From NCBI GenBank assembly GCA_963932145.1, contig OZ010616.1, positions 46,383,650-46,447,649 on the forward strand: a stretch of 64,000 nt of DNA. The letters run 5' to 3'. Below the pieces are notes generated by a model. It was not told the DNA's origin. It saw only the letters and a program-made list of their open reading frames with translations, and did no database searches. This document shows, piece after piece, positions 57,898-64,000 of the stretch. Positions within the stretch are counted from its first letter, which is position 1. Each line of letters begins with the position of its first letter. Origin of the DNA: Acanthosepion lycidas (lineage: Eukaryota; Mollusca; Cephalopoda; Sepiida; Sepiidae). The position numbers were made by a program, and so were the translations under genes.

Positions 57898-58375
57898 TTG
57901 TGTAATGCGCAATGTTTATTTTGCATACAGCCAGACTTTTGACTACTTGTAACATGATAACTTTCTACCAGGGTTACATAAAAGGACTTCCCAGTAGAGG
58001 CTGTCAAGCATATATCAGTAGGTTTAATCATGTTTTTTTTCCATTCATGTCACTTGTGTATAAATGTGATTAGAAAACAATTGTAATCCACTTGTAAATA
58101 TTTTATTAACATTTTTAAGTCTAGATTTTATCAAACAAGACCAGTGACTGCATAACTTTCTGATTTTATAGTTAGTTGGACCCATTTGCTTGGCTGCTTT
58201 AGTTTCATTTAAAATTCTGTGATTTTTCATTCTTATATTTTAAACTGTCTTCTGTCTTTGTTATCTGTATCTCTAAAATGTACAATTTTCATTACTATGT
58301 ACTATTTCTTTCATATTATTTTTGCTCCTTTTTATCATAATATTCAGGTTATTTTTTACATTTATATTTATCCTA
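57589..58375. other. Nothing recognised; (TA)n at 57,865-57,894
   Basis: AT-rich spacer without recognised features. Confidence 0.5.
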
Positions 58376-58610
58376 TGAGACACAGTGGAGTAATTGATAG
58401 TAGCTCAGATTGAGGAATCAAAGAGCTGAGTTCCAATTCCAGCCAAGTTTGTTACATTCACTTAGGTGTAAATACTCTTGGAAAATGTATGAATCCATTT
58501 CTCCCCCACCAAGCTATGGTTAAATAGCAGGGCAGACTTGGACCTATAGTTTTTGATAGCAACTGGTCTAGGAGAAGGACAACTCTGAATTCAAAATCTC
58601 CAACTATGGG
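58376..58610 (+). mobile_element. SINE family 1, copy 5 (5' half)
   Basis: GAGACACAGTGGAGTAATTG head, TTCCAATTCCAGCCAAG, then AACTGGTCTAGGAGAAGGAC, with many substitutions. Confidence 0.75.
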
Positions 58611-60439
58611 AAATCAACCTTATCAACCTACAATTGGATGTATTCCATGAGTATGGCTCCAACCATGAAGATTATGGTCAGTTAGAGAGGGGTTCCTCTG
58701 ATGGAGGTAGGGGAGAAGAGAAGGCCATGGATATGTTCTAATCCCTGGTACCTTCTTCTATTTATCCTCCAACCATTAAGCAAGTAATGTAGATCAGAAA
58801 TAAAAAATAATCATCTGATGAAATTTGAACCTTATATTTGATATGTGACAAAGTCACAACATCATATCTGGTTAAGTATGTGGTTTTAACTGGTGTTTAG
58901 CAGCTATAGTCATTGTTCCATAGTGGGTTGAATTGGTTGTATCACTATGTTAGTCTCCGTGGCTGTCTTTAGGTCAATACACCAAAGTAACACTGTTTGT
59001 GAAAATCGAAACATCAGAAAGTTTTATTTTTGTAGCATTAAACAGCATAACACATATGGTCTATATTGGCTAATTTTATTGTCCTCAGTAGGGAGAAGTG
59101 AATGAAAAAAACTTCCTAATTGTAAAATTTGCAGACCCATATTCCTATAAGGTGGAAATTCTTACTAAAGAATTTTGGATGGAAAAACTAACCTTCTCAC
59201 TAATTACTGATTTGTCAATTCTGAGGCCAATAAAAAGTCTTCTTTTTTTTTTTTTGCTTTTTGCAAGATTTGTGACCATCACCTGACCATATATGTATAT
59301 TGTATTTTAGAAATACAAAGTTTCCAGCAACTTTTGTAGTTGTTTTTTAGTTAGGAAATAATTTTTTCTTCCTAATCCTTAACCTTATTCTCTTCAGTTT
59401 TATACACACAATGTTATAGATAGCCTGTCTGACTCGAGCAGAGTTTTATGGACAGTTACTATATTTAAATATTCTTTTCATTTCTATCATTTTTAACACT
59501 TTTTTAACCATTATGACATTTAGCCTTATTTATTGGATAGTTGACTGAAGCTTACTCTCAATGCTACTGACCTCCTGCTATTTGTGTTCTGTTTAGAGCC
59601 TGGGTTTATAAATGATCAGCAATTGAGTTAAGTGATGTCTAATCCAGGACAAGAACTGTTTCCACATATGTAACAACTGGTGATTAAAAGAACTAAAATA
59701 TATGTACATAACAACCTTTTTTTCCTTTCATTTCTATGCTTGATTTCAATGTATTTCCACAGACTATAACCTCTTGTCCCTCCACCCTCCCTTTCAGTAG
59801 GCGGGTGGTCTGCCTCTTGTATCACTTGCCACAACTGTATGTTTTTGGTTATGTTTTCTTCCATGGGAGTGCTTGATTTAGGAGAGATATCTCTGAAGAG
59901 TTGAACTGCAAATCCTCTTAATCTTTTATGTATGGGAGACACCATGGAAGATGTTTTATTGTTGTGTTTGACTCTTCCTGAAGATATTTCTCCTGAATCA
60001 AACCCTTTTGAAAATATACATGACCAAGAACTGTTTGTCTTTCTTCTCATGCAGTTTTGAAAATGAATATTAATGAGTTTTCAACTGCCTACTAACAGTA
60101 AAGTTGGAGGAACATCAAGGAGAGACATTAAAAGCAGGAATTGCTGATCATATATAATGAGAAAAGTGTTGTTATCAACCTCTTGTAGAATGAAGCCAAG
60201 ATAACAGAGAGTGAAGACTGTAGAATATGATGTATGAAAAAATCAGCACACACAAGACAATGGGTAATTTCTTCAGTAGTTCTAGCAAAAAGATTTATGT
60301 CATCTGATTAAGAAATAAAGGATAATTAAAAAGTAATTCCACTGCTTGAGTCGGGACACTTATACAAATCCACAACCCGAGTACAGACATTAGATTTACA
60401 CTACCAAATTATCCAATGGATTAAAGCATTGTTTAAAAG
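58611..60439. other. Nothing recognised
   Basis: A 140-codon minus-strand frame at 59,628-60,050 starts with ATG but has no recognisable domain; it is Ser/Lys-rich with a C-terminal hydrophobic patch. Left uncalled. Confidence 0.45.
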
Positions 60440-60740
60440 AGATGCATGGTGGCATAATGTATAGTGGTTCAGATTGAGGAATTGGAGAGCCAAGTTTAAA
60501 TTCCAGGTGGATCCATTACATCCACTTACAACCTTGGGAAAGGTATGAATCCTCTTCTTCTCCCTCCAGTTATAGGTAAATATCAAAACAGATTGGGTTC
60601 TATAGCCTTGGGTGGTAACCGGTCTAAGAGAAGGAAGAACCTGAATTCAAATTGGCCTGGAGAGGATTGGGCTTTGTCAGGCTATCTTGCCCAAGAAACA
60701 CCACTTCTACTTTGGCTGCAGTACATGTGGTGCCCCTACA
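60440..60740 (+). mobile_element. SINE family 1, copy 6
   Basis: GATGCATGGTGGCATAATGT head, CTTCTTCTCCCTCCAG body and GGTAACCGGTCTAAGAGAAG; the 3' part is divergent. Confidence 0.7.
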
Positions 60741-61452
60741 ATGCTAAAAGGTCATAGGATTTGTGATCCTGATTATAAAAGAGATATTTAGTTGCCTGAC
60801 AGTTCAATCTCTGTGTCTTGTAGTGCTTAAAAGTTGCATACTCTGGTTTAGTATAAGAAACAGACAAGTGATAGAAAGATCAATAGAACAAGTGAGTTTT
60901 AACTAATATGAAATATTCTCTAAGCATAAGAAATGAAATGAGAATAATTTGGTTCAAAATTACCAAAAATTTACTGAATAATACAAGATACTTAAAGATG
61001 GCTGAAGAATGTGATAAGTGGTCAGTGTAGCAACTGATGACGAGTATGCTTGTCTGAATAAGGCTTAAAATAATTCAAAAATCATATTTTGTAGGGATTT
61101 ATATAAAACCCCTCTCCTAACAGTCAGGTGACCTAGGTGAGTTATTGTCCTTGGTACACTAAAGTACTAGTAAGAGCTTTCGACATGGTAGATACCAGAC
61201 ATGTAAAGACCAACATTAGGCTCACACGCTTGTTGAATAAGAACTATATAATGAGGAAGAAAAGATGTTCTTAAGTATTAAATAGTGGCCTCACCTTGAC
61301 TTAAAGGTAGAAATCTTCTTGAATAATGACAATCACTCTTTGTAAGTACAATGTTTATATGTTTTGTTATGTCTCTCTTACAATGTTCATTCTAATAAAA
61401 TGGTGAATGTCATTTTACAGCCTTTCTTTTTATTTCTCTTAGTTTCATATTT
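60741..61452. other. Nothing recognised
   Basis: AT-rich; no gene or repeat family recognised. Confidence 0.5.
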
Positions 61453-62230
61453 ACAGGGTGTGATGAGTAAATTGTCGCCATTTTATATTTTCAATATCAC
61501 ACATGTGCATTGTTTGTTTTTGATTTTGCTGACTGCACATTATAGTAGGGTCAGTTGAGCACCATCTGTGAGAAAAAGAGCACCATGATGCAATTCACTC
61601 TACCAGAAATTTGGAAATGGCTTGCTGTACTGCTTGGCATTTATGCCTGAAACTCTAACACAAATATTTCAGAGTGTTTGGGTGTCAACTTGAGGAAGTG
61701 TAGAGTATTTGGAAAGAGTTGAATGAGTCTAATGTTGATTATAAAGGTATGGCGGCTCAGAAAACTCACACCTGATCATTCTGATAAAAAAAGAACTCCT
61801 AAATTTATTGGTAAGGGACTCAGACCCAACACAGAGGCCTACATCAAGTGCCTTGTGGAAGTAGTGCTGCCCTGGGTCAAGTGGGTGGCTGCTTGAAGAC
61901 CCTTTGTGCAGTAACAGGACTCTGCACCATGCCACACAAGCAAGAGAACACAGTCATGGCTGTCAGATAATTTCTGAAGCCACATCACCCCTTACATCTG
62001 GCCACCTAACTCCCCACACTGCAACCTCCTTGATTATTATGTGTGGGGCACTATTGAGTGAGAGACCAATAAAACTTTGTAACACCAAAGATGAACCGAA
62101 GGCAAGGATTATGGATGTTTTATGTCATCGGTATTTTTTTAGTAGGCCCCCCACCTCTACTCCTTTGAGTATGCAGTATTGTGGTGTGTGTCAGATGAAT
62201 GAAGATGAATGAATTTTTGCAGTGTTTTTT
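61453..62230 (+). pseudogene. Mariner-type transposon remnant, internally deleted
   Basis: Left end ACAGGGTGTGATGAGTAAAT, N-terminal segment MQFTLPEIWKW (61,592), a jump near 61,815 to NTEAYIKCLVEVVLPWVK, then QDSAPCHTSKRTQSWLSDNF (catalytic Asp region), WPPNSP and LDYYVWGTIE. Stops and shifts throughout. The right end is replaced by the Gypsy LTR at 62,231. Same deletion layout as 17,842-18,520. Confidence 0.8.
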
Positions 62231-62406
62231 TGTAGTATTAGTATCCTATGTTCACTATGTACAAGCAATGGACTCGTCCCAGTTGACTATTTAACTTGTA
62301 ACTCCTATTTTCCTTTTTGTAGCTGAGTTTTGTGTTTTGTTTAGTTGAATAAAGTTTAGCACTTTTACTGTTGCCTTGATCTCTGTTTACTCTTACAATT
62401 ACTACA
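62231..62406 (+). mobile_element. 5' LTR of Gypsy-type element 2 (176 bp)
   Basis: Starts TGTAGTATTAG and ends TTACTACA, with a TATTTAACTT word near 62,290 and AATAAAG near 62,350. The gag frame begins 35 bp downstream. Confidence 0.7.
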
Positions 62407-62440
62407 ATTTATTCAACTAAATTCATAGATAAAATCTAGC

Positions 62441-64000
62441 ATGGAAACAGCATGGGAGCCAAAATGCTTTGATGTTGAAACTTATCCACCAACAGCTGCC
62501 ATAGACTACCGCTATTGGTGAACTATCCTACTAAACTATACAGATGATTACCAGGAAAGAATACCAAACAAATACCGGGCTCTCCTGAGTGGTATAAGTC
62601 CCAGTGTATTTGAGTATATTGAAGAATGTGCAGACTTCAACATGGCTATAAGAAAATTGGATGCTTTATTTATTAAAACGTCCAAAGCACCTGTTGACCA
62701 AAAGATGACAGGAGCCAGGAGAGTTTCTGGATGAATTTTTCAGAGAACTAGAAAAGCTAAAAAGAAACTGCAACTTCAAATACCATACTGCTGTGGAATG
62801 TGGTAACAAAGAAATATCTTTGCCTTAACGGTCAGTCATATGTTTCCACCCATCTAGGTGTTTTGAAAGATTTATGTTCTGACATGATACTTGGTCAGGA
62901 TTTTCTGTGTCAGCATCAGAAAACAGCATTCAAATACAGTGGTTCTCTGCCTGAATTAACTGTGGATGGTAGTCATCAGGTTTGTGCATTAAATGCGGCA
63001 GAGATAGAAAACCTTTTACTATTTCCCAGTTTATCACCAAACTGTAAACCCATTTCCATCAAGTTGAGGCACTTTAACAAAGAGGATCAGTTCTTCATCA
63101 ATAAAGAAATTCAGAATCTGCTTTCTGAAGACATAATCAAAGAAAGTGCTTCTCCATGGCAAACCCAGCTGGTAGTGGTAAAGGACCCCACTCAATGTCA
63201 TAAAAAAACCCAAATGTGTGTAGATTACTGGCAAACGATAAATCTGTATACAGAACTGGACACTTATCCTCGAACAAAAATTGATAAAAGGATCAATGAC
63301 CTTGCTAGATACAGTGCTTTTTTCTACATTCAACCTCAAAAGTGCCTACCAGCAGGTGCCACTTAAAGTATCAGATAGAAAATCCACTACTTTTGAGGTG
63401 AATGGGTGCTTGTCCTATTCTGCATAATTCTGTTTTGGGTCAAAAATGGGGCTCCTTCATTCCAGAGAGCTATAGACAAAATAATAAAGAAAGAAAATCT
63501 ATGCTGAGTTTTCCCTTACATTGATGACATTACTAAAACATATACAGACATAACATGACCAAAATGTGAAAAGGTTCCTGGAGACAATGACGAAAACCAA
63601 AATTACACTCAATAAATCAAAATCTGTGACTTCAGTACCTTCCATTGATGTTTTAGGTGGTGGAATCATTAAGCCCGACCCAGAAAGACTTCACCCCTTA
63701 AAGAACTACCACCTCCAAAAAACTCAAAATCAGAAAAAAGGGTGTTGGGCATGTTCACATATTATTCAAAATGAATACATCATTTTTCTTATAAAATTCA
63801 ACCTTTAGTAAAAAATTAAAATTTCCACTTGAGGAAAAGGCACTCAAATCTTTTGATCAATTAAAAAAAGAACTGATGGAGGCTGCACTCAAACCAATAG
63901 ACGAAAATTTACTTTTTGAGATGGGATGTGACACGTCAGATGTGGCTATTTTTGCAACCCTCAGAAAAAGTGGACGCCCAGTAGCATTCATGCCAAAAAC
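62441..64000 (+). pseudogene. Gypsy-type element 2, gag-pol remnant running off the window
   Basis: Gag starts at ATG 62,441 (METAWEPKCFDVETYPP), with a stop at 62,519 and a frame change near 62,720 (DEFFRELEKL). Near 62,796 it is fused to the protease end (GVLKDLCSDMILGQDFLC), so the zinc knuckle and protease core are deleted. Reverse transcriptase follows: CKPISIKLRHF, SPWQTQLVVVKDP and VDYWQTINLY, frame changes near 63,330 and 63,420, then FPYIDDIT (Y-I-D-D, 63,511-63,531). IIKPDPERLHPLK and an RNase H start (CDTSDVAIFATL) lie near 63,930. Confidence 0.85.

Noticed and set aside
59628-60050. 140-codon minus-strand frame starting with ATG
   Set aside because: No recognised domain, no splice or repeat context; could be chance or a decayed gene. 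Left uncalled.

Overview
This is an AT-rich eukaryotic window, almost certainly from an invertebrate animal. It has GT-AG introns, long poly(A)/poly(T) runs, (TA)n, (TATC)n and (TG)n microsatellites, and many degenerate retrotransposons and mariner-type transposons. I could not fix the species. The mix of APE-type LINEs, Gypsy elements, MADE1-like MITEs and a codanin-1 close to the vertebrate protein would suit a lophotrochozoan such as a mollusc, but that is a guess.

Left half (about 1-28,000): one real protein-coding gene was found, the 5' part of a codanin-1 gene (CDAN1) on the minus strand. I could place 18 coding exons, all with GT donors, AG acceptors and matching phases. The start codon is at 27,540 and the last visible exon ends at 852, after which the gene runs off the left edge. 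The exons total 2,652 nt, or 884 codons in one open frame. Codanin-1 binds the histone H3-H4 chaperone ASF1, and the ASF1-binding B-domain-like motif is encoded by exon 3. The introns carry the unusual content: a ~1.4 kb pure polypyrimidine tract (sense strand) ending next to the exon 14 acceptor; a 31-unit TA-rich minisatellite (intron 9); a 73-unit, 22-bp satellite (intron 2); a duplicated 3' splice site (exon 17); two LINE fragments; two mariner remnants; and several hairpin MITEs.

Right half (about 28,000-64,000): no host gene was recognised. It is a graveyard of mobile elements. It holds LTR-like segments, fold-back elements (two of which enclose other repeats), an RTE-like LINE with endonuclease, reverse transcriptase and a C-terminal zinc finger (49.2-52.8 kb), an internally deleted Gypsy-type element with both LTRs (53.7-56.9 kb), and a second Gypsy-type element that runs off the right edge (62.2-64.0 kb). 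A ~430-bp tRNA-like SINE family occurs at six places. Its 3' tail matches the tail of the LINE at 52.7 kb, which suggests that LINE family mobilises it.

All family assignments come from reading the translations and recalled family features; no database search was run. The two most unusual signals are the giant polypyrimidine tract upstream of CDAN1 exon 14 and the SINE/LINE shared tail.
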